NCBI GenBank assembly: GCA_963832895.1
Contig: CAWHVQ010000008.1
Coordinates: forward strand, 1 to 64,000
From: JAMXLO01 sp963832895
GTDB lineage: Bacteria; Pseudomonadota; Alphaproteobacteria; Acetobacterales; Acetobacteraceae
Direction of reading: 5' to 3'
DNA length: 64,000 nucleotides
Shown: one piece after another, positions 44,752 through 53,841 of the stretch
Numbering within the stretch: position 1 is the first letter of the stretch
How the letters are laid out: each line of letters begins with the position of its first letter
Notes under the pieces: generated by a model
What the model saw: the letters and a program-made list of their open reading frames with translations, nothing else
Told to the model about the DNA's origin: nothing
Database searches by the model: none
Made by a program: the position numbers and the translations under genes

Positions 44752-45333
44752 TCAGCGTTCCGCGAGATGCCAGGCGAGTTCGTCGATCCTGGCACGCTTC
44801 ATGGCCAGATAGTCAGCTATCAGTACGCCACCGGTCGGCGCGAACACGTTGCCCAGCAGCCCCGCACAACTCGTATAGCTGTTCACCACGCCCGGCACAG
44901 CGGAGAGGCTGAGGCCGCGAATGCTGATGATCAGCGTGGTCCAGAAAAGGCCGACCCGTCCGAGGATACGTGTCACCCCTGAGGCCACCTCGAACACGTT
45001 GGCGACCTTGCCATTGGTGGCGGCCGCGCCGTATGCGCCGAGCGTGCAGGCGAAGCGTGCCTGCGGTAATGCTGACGACAGCACTGAGGAATGACAGGCC
45101 GGCAACCACGGCCAAGCCGCCGGTCATGATCGAACCAGGATTGAGTGCGAAGCCGAAAATGATTGCGAATATGTCGAACCATCCCACGGTCCGCTTCTCC
45201 GTCGGATCGGTTCTATGCCGAACTGCTCCACGCCTTTCGGCTGACGATAGCGATAGAGCGGCGCCGCAAGAGCGTGCCCTTCACATGAGGTGCCTTTTGC
45301 TTCCGGCGCTCGTGCATTCACCATCTTCGGCAT
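44752..45333 (-). pseudogene. NCS1-family permease remnant with a large internal deletion
   Basis: Three pieces of one nucleobase:cation symporter-1 (cytosine/allantoin/hydantoin permease family) protein remain. The N-terminus YRQPKGVEQFGIEPI is followed after a missing base near 45215 by TEKRTVGWFDIFAIIFGFALNPGSIMTGGLAVV (helix 1). A junction near 45062 leads into C-terminal helices GVVNSYTSCAGLLGNVFAPTGGVLIADYL. NCS1 proteins have 430 to 500 residues; roughly half or more is gone. This is real decay and not a single-base error. Confidence 0.75.
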
Positions 45334-45588
45334 CGAGCCAAATGCGGCCGGTGAACCGTGGCGAGGTCCCAAGGAGGCGCTATGCACCGCCGGATGAATG
45401 TGGCGTATATTTGTGCATGTACTGGAGATTTCTTGATTAAGAGGACGGTTCCACGGCTACTTGCTGTTATATCGGGCTTTGATGCCTTTTATATGACCAT
45501 ATCATGGTGTGGCGCGTGAGATCGTTGATCACAATTGCCTGAGAAGTGGCCAAAGATGCTGTTTCACCGGCCACGAACCAGCCAGCAT

Positions 45589-46683
45589 ATGCCCGTGAGG
45601 GGCAAAGCATTGCGCGAACCGTCGGCCACCGCCCGAAGCCTGCATGACCTGCCCGCGACGCCGGGCAACGTTCACTGGGGCTACTTCGACGCATCGCTTG
45701 CGCCGGCGCTCCGCGTGCGCAGCGGCGACCTCATTCGTGCCGAGGCAATCACCCACCATGCGGGCGATGCGCCCGAGCTGATGATGGACGCCGGCATCCG
45801 CGGTTTGTACGCCGCGATCCCGGAGCATGACCGCGCGCCAGGCGTGCATATCATGACCGGCCCGATCCATGTCGCCGACGCTGTGCCGGGCGACATGTTG
45901 GAGGTGCGCTATCTCGAAATGGTGCCGCGCCTGAGTTACGGGTCCAACCTCGCCGCGCACTGGGGCTACCTGTATCGCGAGATGGCGGAACGCGAGCGTA
46001 TCACGATCTTCCGCATTGATCGCGCGACCAACCAGGTTGCCGCGGTGTTCGCCTATGATGTGGCAGAGAAATACACAGTGCCGGGACGCATTACCGACTG
46101 TGCTGCCTGTCGGTGCGAACCGGCGCTGCGTGGCGTCCGGGTGCCCGTGCGGCCGCATATCGGCGCCGCCGGTGTTGCGCCGAATGCGGCGGGCCGGATC
46201 AGCAGCGTGCCTCCCGGCTTGCACGGTGGCAACATCGACAATTGGCGCATGGGCGCCGGCGCGACGATGTTCTATCCCGTGCAGGTGCCCGGCGCGCTGT
46301 TCTCACTCGGCGATCCGCATATCTCGCAAGGCGATGGCGAAATCAGCGGCACCGCGATCGAGGCCTCGCTCGACGTGCTGTTCCAGGTCCGTGTGCGGAA
46401 GGATTTCCGTTTTCCCTCGCCGCTGCTTGAGACGCCGCGCCATTGGATCGTCCATGGGTTCGACGAGGACCTGAACGTGGCGATGCGCAACGCCGCCCTC
46501 GATATGATGGACTTGCTGACCGAGCAACAGCGCCTGAGTCGCGACGACGCGTACTCGCTGATGAGTTTGGCCGCCGACTTCGCGGTCACGCAGGTGGTGG
46601 ATGGCAGACAGGGTGTTCACTGCCGGATTGCCCGCGGCGTATTCAATTGCGACGCACCCGATCCGGACCACCCGGACTCGTAA
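45589..46683 (+). CDS. Acetamidase/formamidase family protein
   Basis: ATPGNVHWGYFDASLAPALRVRSGDLI, VHIMTGPIHVADAVPGDMLEV, GGNIDNWRMGAGATMFYPVQVPGALFSLGDPHISQGDGEISGTAIE are the acetamidase/formamidase family core, with the metal-binding His/Asp of GD.H..QGDGE. Length from ATG 45589 is 364 residues. Two earlier starts (ATG 45556 and TTG 45535) cannot be excluded because no ribosome site is clear. It would release ammonia from a short amide. It precedes a Pot-type importer on the same strand. Confidence 0.88.
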   Translation: MPVRGKALREPSATARSLHDLPATPGNVHWGYFDASLAPALRVRSGDLIRAEAITHHAGDAPELMMDAGIRGLYAAIPEHDRAPGVHIMTGPIHVADAVPGDMLEVRYLEMVPRLSYGSNLAAHWGYLYREMAERERITIFRIDRATNQVAAVFAYDVAEKYTVPGRITDCAACRCEPALRGVRVPVRPHIGAAGVAPNAAGRISSVPPGLHGGNIDNWRMGAGATMFYPVQVPGALFSLGDPHISQGDGEISGTAIEASLDVLFQVRVRKDFRFPSPLLETPRHWIVHGFDEDLNVAMRNAALDMMDLLTEQQRLSRDDAYSLMSLAADFAVTQVVDGRQGVHCRIARGVFNCDAPDPDHPDS

Positions 46684-46836
46684 GGCCCGTTGGCATCCGC
46701 CACGATGGCGTTCGGTTCCCACGACGACAGAGCCCATCATCGTCGATAGGAACTTCTCTCCCGCGCATGGCACGGAACTTGCTGACCACCATCACGGAGG
46801 AAGCGCTGAACAGACGCCACAGGAGCTTCGCCAACC

Positions 46837-47772
46837 ATGGCTGCGTACCGGGTTCACGCCTTGCCCGCCGCTGTCCTCGCCAAGGCCCAAAGCCAATTGC
46901 GCCCGCGCGCGTTCGCACCGCACGCCGCTGTCGCGGCATTGCTGCTGCCGTCGCTCGTGTTTCTGGCGATGTTCTTCGCGCTTCCAGCGCTGGGATTGCT
47001 GGCCTGCAGCTTTCTCACCCAGGCCACCGATGGAACAATCGGGCTGCCCCTGACGCTTGAACACTATCGACACTTTTTCGCCGTAGGGCTCTATACCCAC
47101 GTCCTGCTGACGACGCTGCGGATCAGCCTCGTCACGGCGGGATTGGCAATTGTTCTCGCCTATCCGGTCGCGATGGTGATGGTGCGCAGCAATCCTTTGG
47201 TCAATCGCGTTTTGACAATGATCGTTATCGCTCCGCTGATCGTCAGTGTGGTGGTGCGGACTTATGGTTGGCAATTGATCCTCGGTCGAGGGAAGACCGG
47301 CATTCTCAACTGGCTCCTGCTGAACTCCGGGTTTGCTAACGAGCCTTTGTCGTTGCTGTATTCCGAAGCCGCGGTCGTGATCGGTTCGCTGCACGTCTTC
47401 TTTCCAATGATGGTGCTGCCACTCGCCTCCTCGCTCGGCCGCATCGACCCGCGCATCGAGGACGCTGCGCGCACATTGGGCGCCACATCGTGGCGGATCT
47501 TCCGCCGGATCACTGTTCCGCTCAGCCTGCCTGGGCTGGCGGTGGGCTGCACCCTGGTGTTCTCGTTGACGGCCGGATCGTTCGTGACGCCTGCCATCCT
47601 TGGCGGCAATGGCGCGCAGATGCTGGGCATGCTCGTCGACCAACAGATTCTCGTTGTCTATGACTGGCCATTCGGCGCCACGGTCGCAACTGTGCTTGTC
47701 GTGATCGTCCTCGCGGTGAATGTCGTTTCGCTACGTGCGCTCCGTTTGCGCAGGATGACACGCACAGCATGA
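46837..47772 (+). CDS. ABC transporter permease, PotB-like
   Basis: The 311-residue inner-membrane protein has about six helices and the EAA loop EDAARTLGATSWRIFRRITVPLSLPG. The type is that of the spermidine/putrescine/amine (Pot/Yde) importers. It overlaps the next permease by four bases (ATGA). The gap of 153 bases to the amidase gene could hold a promoter, but none is clear. Confidence 0.92.
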   Translation: MAAYRVHALPAAVLAKAQSQLRPRAFAPHAAVAALLLPSLVFLAMFFALPALGLLACSFLTQATDGTIGLPLTLEHYRHFFAVGLYTHVLLTTLRISLVTAGLAIVLAYPVAMVMVRSNPLVNRVLTMIVIAPLIVSVVVRTYGWQLILGRGKTGILNWLLLNSGFANEPLSLLYSEAAVVIGSLHVFFPMMVLPLASSLGRIDPRIEDAARTLGATSWRIFRRITVPLSLPGLAVGCTLVFSLTAGSFVTPAILGGNGAQMLGMLVDQQILVVYDWPFGATVATVLVVIVLAVNVVSLRALRLRRMTRTA

Positions 47773-48572
47773 ACAATCGTCTGAGTGGACCGATCGCGTG
47801 GCTGCTTTTCCCGGTCACCGCCGCGGTGATGATCTTCATTCTGGCGCCTCTGCTGGTAACAGTCGCGATCTCGATCAGCGACACGCCGTACGTCGTGTTT
47901 CCGCCGCGCGGCTTCACCCTGGACTGGTACGCCAAGGTGCTGCAGGACGCAGATTTCCAGGCCTCGCTTGGCTTCAGTTGCCTACTTGCCGTTGGCGCGA
48001 CGCTGGGTGCGCTGCTGCTGGGCGTCCCAGCGGCCTTCGCTGTGGTGCGCCACCGGTTTCCCGGACGCGACGCCGTCTCCGCCGCGCTGCTGTCGCCTCT
48101 GGTGTTCCCGGTGCTCATCATCGGCGTGGCACTGCTGCAGCTCTTCGCCTTCATGCGCTCCGACAACGTGTCGCTCAACATGCTGATCGCGCATGTGCTG
48201 GTGACGATGCCCTATGTGGTTCGCACCGTCGCCGCCAGCCTGACGCTGGCGGACACTGCATTGGAAGATGCGGCGCGAACCCTGGGTGCGGGGCGCTGGC
48301 GAGTGTTCCGCCGCATCACTATCCCGCAGATCGCACCTGGCCTGGCGGCCGGCGCACTGTTCGCGTTCATGGTGTCGTTCGACAATTTCCCTATCTCGTT
48401 ATGGCTCGCCGACGCGCAGCACAATCCGATACCGCTCCTGGTCTTCCAGATGATCGACAATGTCTTCGAGCCATCGGTCGCGGCGATCTCAACGCTGATG
48501 ATGCTGCTGGCAATGGTGATCGTGCTGGTGCTCGAACGGCTCACCGGTCTGCGGCGGGCAATGGCAATCTAG
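47769..48572 (+). CDS. ABC transporter permease, PotC-like
   Basis: The 267-residue partner has the EAA loop EDAARTLGAGRWRVFRRITIPQIAPG and segments VTVAISISDTPYVVFPPRGFTLDWYAKV typical of PotC. It pairs with the preceding PotB-like subunit. Confidence 0.92.
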   Translation: MNNRLSGPIAWLLFPVTAAVMIFILAPLLVTVAISISDTPYVVFPPRGFTLDWYAKVLQDADFQASLGFSCLLAVGATLGALLLGVPAAFAVVRHRFPGRDAVSAALLSPLVFPVLIIGVALLQLFAFMRSDNVSLNMLIAHVLVTMPYVVRTVAASLTLADTALEDAARTLGAGRWRVFRRITIPQIAPGLAAGALFAFMVSFDNFPISLWLADAQHNPIPLLVFQMIDNVFEPSVAAISTLMMLLAMVIVLVLERLTGLRRAMAI

Positions 48573-48583
48573 GAGGAGCAATC

Positions 48584-49645
48584 ATGGGGAAGGCCGTACG
48601 ACGCCGCGCTGTCCTGAGCGGGGCCATCGCCGCACCGCTGATCATCGGGCGCCGCGCTTCGGCAGCGGACCGGTCGATCACCGTTGGCATCTACACGGGC
48701 CAGCAGGGTGACGTCGTGCGCAAGGAGATCATTCCGCCATTCGAGGCGAAGCATCAGTGCAAGGTGTACACCACCGAAGGCGTGACGTTGGAGCAAATCG
48801 CGCTGATGCGGGCGACACGCAACAACCCGAAATATAGCGTCATGTTTGTGGATGACATTGGGATCGAGTTGGCCAAGCGCGAGGGACTGATCGAGCAGCT
48901 TCCGCGCGAGAAGATCCCCAACATGGAACGCGTGTTGGGCCGCTTTATCTATTTCGGCGGTTACGGCGCTGCGTTTGCGATGTCCGCGGCCGGCCTCTGC
49001 TACAACACCGCGACGGGCAAGCCGCTCACCAGCTATGGCGATCTGTGGGATCCGCGCCTGCGCAACCGTTTCATGATGGAGTCACCAAAGGCGACGCAGA
49101 GCCTTTATCTGCTGATTGCCGCCGTCTCGCTTGATACCGGTAAGCCCTATGCCCAGACGCAGTACATGATCGAGCAGGCCTGGCCGAAGATGGAGGCGCT
49201 GAGGCCAAATGTGCTGAGCATATTCGAGAGCCAGACGACGGTCATGCAGGTGGCCAACGGGCAGGCTGATGTCGCCGGCATCTTCTATTCGAAGACCGTC
49301 TATCCCTACACGGTCAAAGGCGTTCCGGTCGAGATGTGCTATCCGCGCGAGGGTGCCTTTGCCGGCATCAACTGTGTCAGCCTGGTCAAAAATGCGCCCG
49401 ACCGCGAACTCGGCATCGCCTTCATCAATCACATGCTGGATCCCGCCATTCAAAAGCTGCTGGCCGAGGAGACGCTGACGGCACCCTCCATTTCCGGCCT
49501 GGAGTTCAAGCCGGATGTCGCGAGATTCATGGCATATCCCGAGTCGAAGATGGATGAGATGCAGATCTTCAGCCCTGACTGGTCCTTCATCAACCCGATC
49601 CGGGCAAAATTGCTGGAGAAGTACAATCAGGTCTTTGGCGCCTGA
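48584..49645 (+). CDS. PotD/spermidine-type extracellular solute-binding protein
   Basis: GAGGAG precedes ATG 48584. A Tat-like signal (AVRRRAVLSGAIAAPLIIG, ASA) precedes an SBP_bac_6-type domain: IPPFEAKHQCKVYTTEG, PKYSVMFVDDIGIELAKREGLI, SYGDLWDPRLRNRFMMESP and GAFAGINCVSLVKNAP. It is 353 residues. It is the binding protein for the two permeases before it and the ATPase after it; an amine or short amide is a plausible ligand. Confidence 0.92.
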   Translation: MGKAVRRRAVLSGAIAAPLIIGRRASAADRSITVGIYTGQQGDVVRKEIIPPFEAKHQCKVYTTEGVTLEQIALMRATRNNPKYSVMFVDDIGIELAKREGLIEQLPREKIPNMERVLGRFIYFGGYGAAFAMSAAGLCYNTATGKPLTSYGDLWDPRLRNRFMMESPKATQSLYLLIAAVSLDTGKPYAQTQYMIEQAWPKMEALRPNVLSIFESQTTVMQVANGQADVAGIFYSKTVYPYTVKGVPVEMCYPREGAFAGINCVSLVKNAPDRELGIAFINHMLDPAIQKLLAEETLTAPSISGLEFKPDVARFMAYPESKMDEMQIFSPDWSFINPIRAKLLEKYNQVFGA

Positions 49646-49658
49646 GGCCGACGCGATC

Positions 49659-50780
49659 ATGGCAGCCTCAGTTCGTCTGCGCGAGCTGATCAAGCAGTTC
49701 GGCGCCACGCGCGCCGTCGATCGCGTTTCGCTTGCCATCGAGCCCGGCAGTATTGTCGCGCTGCTCGGCCCGAGCGGCTGCGGAAAGACCACCACGCTGC
49801 GCATGATTGCCGGACTGCTGCATCCGGACGCCGGCGACATCATCATCGACGGGAGATCGATCACCGATGTTCCCGTGCATCGGCGCAATGTCGGGATGCT
49901 TTTCCAGAATTACGCACTATTCCCGCATATGACGGTCGCCGAGAACATCGGTTTCGGTCTGGAGACCCGCAACATCCGCCGCAGCGCGGCAGCACCGCGC
50001 ATCGCCGCCGCATTGCAGCTTGTGCAGCTTGCCGGCTTCGAGCATCGCATGCCGGCGCAATTATCCGGCGGACAGCAGCAACGTGTCGCGCTCGCGCGCG
50101 CATTGGTTGTGGAGCCGGCGGTTCTGCTGCTGGATGAGCCATTGGGCGCGCTCGATAGGGGCCTCCGGCAGGACATGCAGGTCGAGCTGCGCGATCTGCA
50201 ACGGAGGCTGGGCATCACGACGGTACTCGTCACCCACGATCAGGATGAGGCGCTGACCATAGCGGACCGCATCGCGATTATGCGGGACGGCTATATCGAG
50301 CAATCCGGCACACCGGCCGACGTCTACCAGCGACCGGTATCGCGCTTTATTGCCAGTTTTCTTGGTGCGTCGAACTTCTTCCGCGGCACGGTCGAGCGGA
50401 CGGACGCTGGCGCAATGTATGTTGCCGTGCCGGGTGGACCGGCGATCTCAGTGCGCTCCTCGCGACCGGTTGGCACGCCGGTCACCATCGCGCTACGGCC
50501 CGAATCGGTGAAGGTCGACGTGCCCGACGTAACTCGAGACGCCGAAGCCAAAATCAACGAGGTCGATGCCTTGGTCGAAAAGATCGTCTACCATGGCTTC
50601 ATCAGCCACCTCTATTTGCGCCAGGACAATGGCGATCCCTTGATTGTATTGCGGCAGAATGAAACCGCGGCGTTGCCGCCAATCGCGCCGGGCAAGCGGG
50701 TCCGCGCTTATTGGTCGGAGGAGAGCAATCATATCGTTCGCGACGAGGCGGGGGGAACGTTCGACCATGCAGCCGAATAG
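49659..50780 (+). CDS. ABC transporter ATP-binding protein, PotA-like
   Basis: Walker A GPSGCGKTT, signature LSGGQQQRV, Walker B VLLLDEPLG, then a TOBE-type beta domain from about residue 240 (SFLGASNFFRGTVERTDAG). Length from ATG 49659 is 373 residues. It completes the importer SBP - PotBC - PotA. Confidence 0.94.
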   Translation: MAASVRLRELIKQFGATRAVDRVSLAIEPGSIVALLGPSGCGKTTTLRMIAGLLHPDAGDIIIDGRSITDVPVHRRNVGMLFQNYALFPHMTVAENIGFGLETRNIRRSAAAPRIAAALQLVQLAGFEHRMPAQLSGGQQQRVALARALVVEPAVLLLDEPLGALDRGLRQDMQVELRDLQRRLGITTVLVTHDQDEALTIADRIAIMRDGYIEQSGTPADVYQRPVSRFIASFLGASNFFRGTVERTDAGAMYVAVPGGPAISVRSSRPVGTPVTIALRPESVKVDVPDVTRDAEAKINEVDALVEKIVYHGFISHLYLRQDNGDPLIVLRQNETAALPPIAPGKRVRAYWSEESNHIVRDEAGGTFDHAAE

Positions 50781-50787
50781 GGCGGTT

Positions 50788-52404
50788 ATGAGTGCAACCA
50801 AATTGTATCGCCGCTCGTTGCTGGGCGGCTTCACCGCTGCTGCCGCTGCAACCGCAACGGGACCGTATGCGAGAACCGCTCCTGCACAGGTGCTCAGGAT
50901 CGCGATGACCGCGTCGGATCTTCCCACAGTCACAGGCATTCCAAACAACGGTGGCGAGGGTTTCCGCTTCCTCGGCTATCCCGCCTATGATGGCGTCATC
51001 AACTGGGACTATACCCATGTAAATCAGACGGCCGACGCGACGCCTGGGCTGTTTGAATCCTGGGCGATCGACACCGGCAATCCGACACGCTGGATCTTCA
51101 CCTTGCGGGCGGGCGTCACATTTCACGACGGGTCGCCGCTCAGCATGGACGACATCGTCTGGAATTTGCAGCGGGTCTGGGACGAAAAGTCGCCGCAATA
51201 CGACGCACCCGCGGCCCCCATTGTGCGTGCGACGGTGACGATGATGGACCATTGGGAGAAGATCGACGAAAGCAAGATCGCGCTCTACACCAAGAGCCCA
51301 TTCAGCTTCTTCCACTATCTGCTCACCAGTTTCCTGATCGCCAGCCCAAGGCAATGGGAGAAGATGGGGCGGACTTGGTCCGGCTTCGCCAAAGCGCCAT
51401 CCGGCACCGGCCCTTTCAAGATCACCCGCATCGTGCCTGGGCAATATGCCGAACTGAGCCGTAACGAGAATTACTGGAACAAGTCGCGCATCCCCAAGCT
51501 GGAACGTCTCGTCGTCTATCCGATGCCCGAGGCGACGACACGCGTTGCCGCGCTGCGCTCAGGCCAGGTCGACTGGATCGAAGTGCCGCCACCAGACGCG
51601 ATTCCATCGCTGCGCAGTGCCGGATTCCAAATCAGCCTCTGGCCATACCCACACACCTATCCGTACGTGCTCAACTGCGCACCCGGGACAGTCTTTAGCG
51701 ATGTGCGGGTGCGTCAGGCGATCAATTTCGCGATCGACCGTGACGGGCTTTGCGCGATGCTCAACGGCACGGCGAAGCCTGCTTACGGATTTTATCCGCC
51801 CGACCACCCGCTGTTCGGCAAGCCGAGGTTGCACTACAGTCACGACCCGGAGCGTGCCAAGGAGCTGCTTGCACAGGCGGGGTACGGACCCAAGCGTCCG
51901 CGCGCGAAAATCATGATATCGACCTCTGGCTCGGGGCAGATGGTCCCGATCCCGATCAACGAGTTCCTGCAACAGAACTTCTCTGACGTCGGTATCGACG
52001 TCGACTTCGACGTGGTCGAATGGGGGACTATGCTGATTGCACGCCGCAGTCCGCCTAGCCAGGCGACATCGCATGGCGATGACGGCATCAACAACAGCCT
52101 CGGTTACACCGATCCATCCACGATGTATCGCCTTTTTGCAACCGCGAGCTTCCCGCCTGCGGGCACGAATTGGGGACATTTCAGCAACGCCCGCTTTGAT
52201 GATCTGACGACGCGTGCCCAGGCCAGCTTCGACGTGGCGGAACAAACCAGGTTGCTGGCGGAGGCGCATGCCATCCTGGTCGACGAGGCGGCCTGGCTCT
52301 ATATATGTCATGACCTGAACCCGCGGGCGATGAGCAAGAGTGTGCAGAACTTTCACCCTGCACAGAGCTGGTCGCAGGATTTCACGCAGATAACCATGGG
52401 TTGA
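50788..52404 (+). CDS. Family 5 solute-binding protein without its own permease
   Basis: A Tat-like signal (TKLYRRSLLGGFTAAAAA) and the SBP_bac_5 body (TPGLFESWAIDTGNPTRWIFTLRAGVTFHDG, GTGPFKITRIVPGQYAELSRNENYW, DVRVRQAINFAIDRDG) are clear. The start is taken as ATG 50788; ATG 50767, overlapping the ATPase gene, is possible. It is about 538 residues. It stands in an operon whose permeases are Pot type, so it either uses another transporter or acts as a sensor/scavenger. Confidence 0.9.
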   Translation: MSATKLYRRSLLGGFTAAAAATATGPYARTAPAQVLRIAMTASDLPTVTGIPNNGGEGFRFLGYPAYDGVINWDYTHVNQTADATPGLFESWAIDTGNPTRWIFTLRAGVTFHDGSPLSMDDIVWNLQRVWDEKSPQYDAPAAPIVRATVTMMDHWEKIDESKIALYTKSPFSFFHYLLTSFLIASPRQWEKMGRTWSGFAKAPSGTGPFKITRIVPGQYAELSRNENYWNKSRIPKLERLVVYPMPEATTRVAALRSGQVDWIEVPPPDAIPSLRSAGFQISLWPYPHTYPYVLNCAPGTVFSDVRVRQAINFAIDRDGLCAMLNGTAKPAYGFYPPDHPLFGKPRLHYSHDPERAKELLAQAGYGPKRPRAKIMISTSGSGQMVPIPINEFLQQNFSDVGIDVDFDVVEWGTMLIARRSPPSQATSHGDDGINNSLGYTDPSTMYRLFATASFPPAGTNWGHFSNARFDDLTTRAQASFDVAEQTRLLAEAHAILVDEAAWLYICHDLNPRAMSKSVQNFHPAQSWSQDFTQITMG

Positions 52405-52446
52405 GCGCGCCGAGCGGTGTCGCCTCGGTTGTGAAGGACACAGGCA

Positions 52447-53761
52447 ATGTCCCACGCAGCGTCAGGGGCTCTTCCCATTGGAGTGACTGAGTTCGCGCTC
52501 GCGCGTCGCCGCGCGATATTGTCATGCGCGATCGGCAACTTCTTCGAGCTGTTCGACTTCACGATTTATGGCTTCTTCGCGGTCGCGATCAGTCGCGCAT
52601 TCTTTCCGGCCGGAGACCCGGTGCTGGCGATGGCGAGCACGTTCGCGACATTCGGGGTGGCTTTTGTTTTGCGCCCGGTGGGAGCGATCGTGCTTGGCGC
52701 CTACGGTGATCGGGCAGGACGACGCGCGGCGCTGGTGGTGACTATTGGACTCATGGCGACGGCCACGGGAATGACCGGACTGATCCCGACCTATGCCAGT
52801 ATCGGAATCTGGGCGCCCATATTGTTGCTGATCTGCCGCATGATGCAGGGGTTTTCCACCGGTGGCGAATGGGGCGGCGCGGCGACATTTCTCGTGGAAT
52901 ATGCGCCGACCGGCAAGCGGGGTATCACGGGGAGCTGGCAGCAGTTCAGCACCCAGATCGGCTCGCTCGCCGGTTCCACCGCGGCGACCGTTCTGGCGAC
53001 AGGCCTCTCCGAGACGGCGTTCTATAGCTGGGGCTGGCGGCTGCCGTTCCTGTTCGGCTTCCTGCTCGGACCGATCGGCTATTACCTGCGCCGGAAGGTC
53101 GCCGAGACTCCGGTCTTCACGGATACCGTCGAACGGCGGAAGGTCGAGCGGGCGCTGCTGCGTGTTGCGATCCGCGATTACAGCGACCGCATGATCCAGG
53201 CCTTTGGCCTGAGCCATCATAGGCTGCATCGCTGGGTTCGTCTTCACCGTCTATCTCGTCAGCTATGCGATCAACACCATGAAGCTTCCCGCGGGCGTGG
53301 CACTATCGTGCGCCATGGTGTCCGGCATTATCGTGGTGACACTGACGCCGTTCTTCGGCGCATTGTCCGATCGGATCGGGCGCAGGCCACTTATTCTGGC
53401 ATGTGCGATGCTTAATCTCCTGTTCGACTACCCGTTATTCCTGTTGGCGATCCACGGTAGGTCGCATGGTTCTCTTCTGCTGGCACTGGCAGTGAACGCG
53501 GTGTTCCAGTCGATGTATACCGGCACGATTCCCTCGATTTTAGCCGAGATGTTTCCGACCCGCGTACGCTACACGGCACTCTCAGTCAGTTACGGGTTTG
53601 CCGTGATGCTATTCGGTGGTTTCGCGCCACTCATCTCCACATGGCTCGTGAAGGTAACCGGGAATCCCTTTGCGCCGTCATTCTACGTGATGGCGGGCGC
53701 TGCGCTGAGTGCCATCGCCATTCTCAGCATGAAGGAATACCGGAACACGCCGCTGGACTGA
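52447..53761 (+). pseudogene. MFS transporter (metabolite:H+ symporter type), single frameshift
   Basis: The first two-thirds (LSCAIGNFFELFDFTIYGFFAV, LGAYGDRAGRRAALV, RMMQGFSTGGEWGGAATFLVEYAP) matches the ShiA/KgtP-like proton symporters. The frame breaks at 53214-53215, where an extra C in GAGCCATC displaces IIGCIAGFVFTVYLVSYAIN. The C-terminal half (MKLPAGVALSCAMVSG, GALSDRIGRRPLI, ILAEMFPTRVRYTALSVSYGFAVMLFGG) follows in the next frame. Length is 3n+1. Restored size is about 437 residues, normal for the family. Confidence 0.88.
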
Positions 53762-53841
53762 TCGGGCAGCGGTGCTTGCCGACGAACACGCCGCTCACGT
53801 ATCCTGCCACGCGACATCAGAGTAGCGGTGGGAGTGAGCCA

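Noticed and set aside
18842..53761. Programmed +1 translational frameshifting as the cause of the broken frames
   Set aside because: The sites lack the slippery codon plus stop codon arrangement of known +1 signals such as prfB, and they occur in unrelated genes. A systematic sequence error is simpler.
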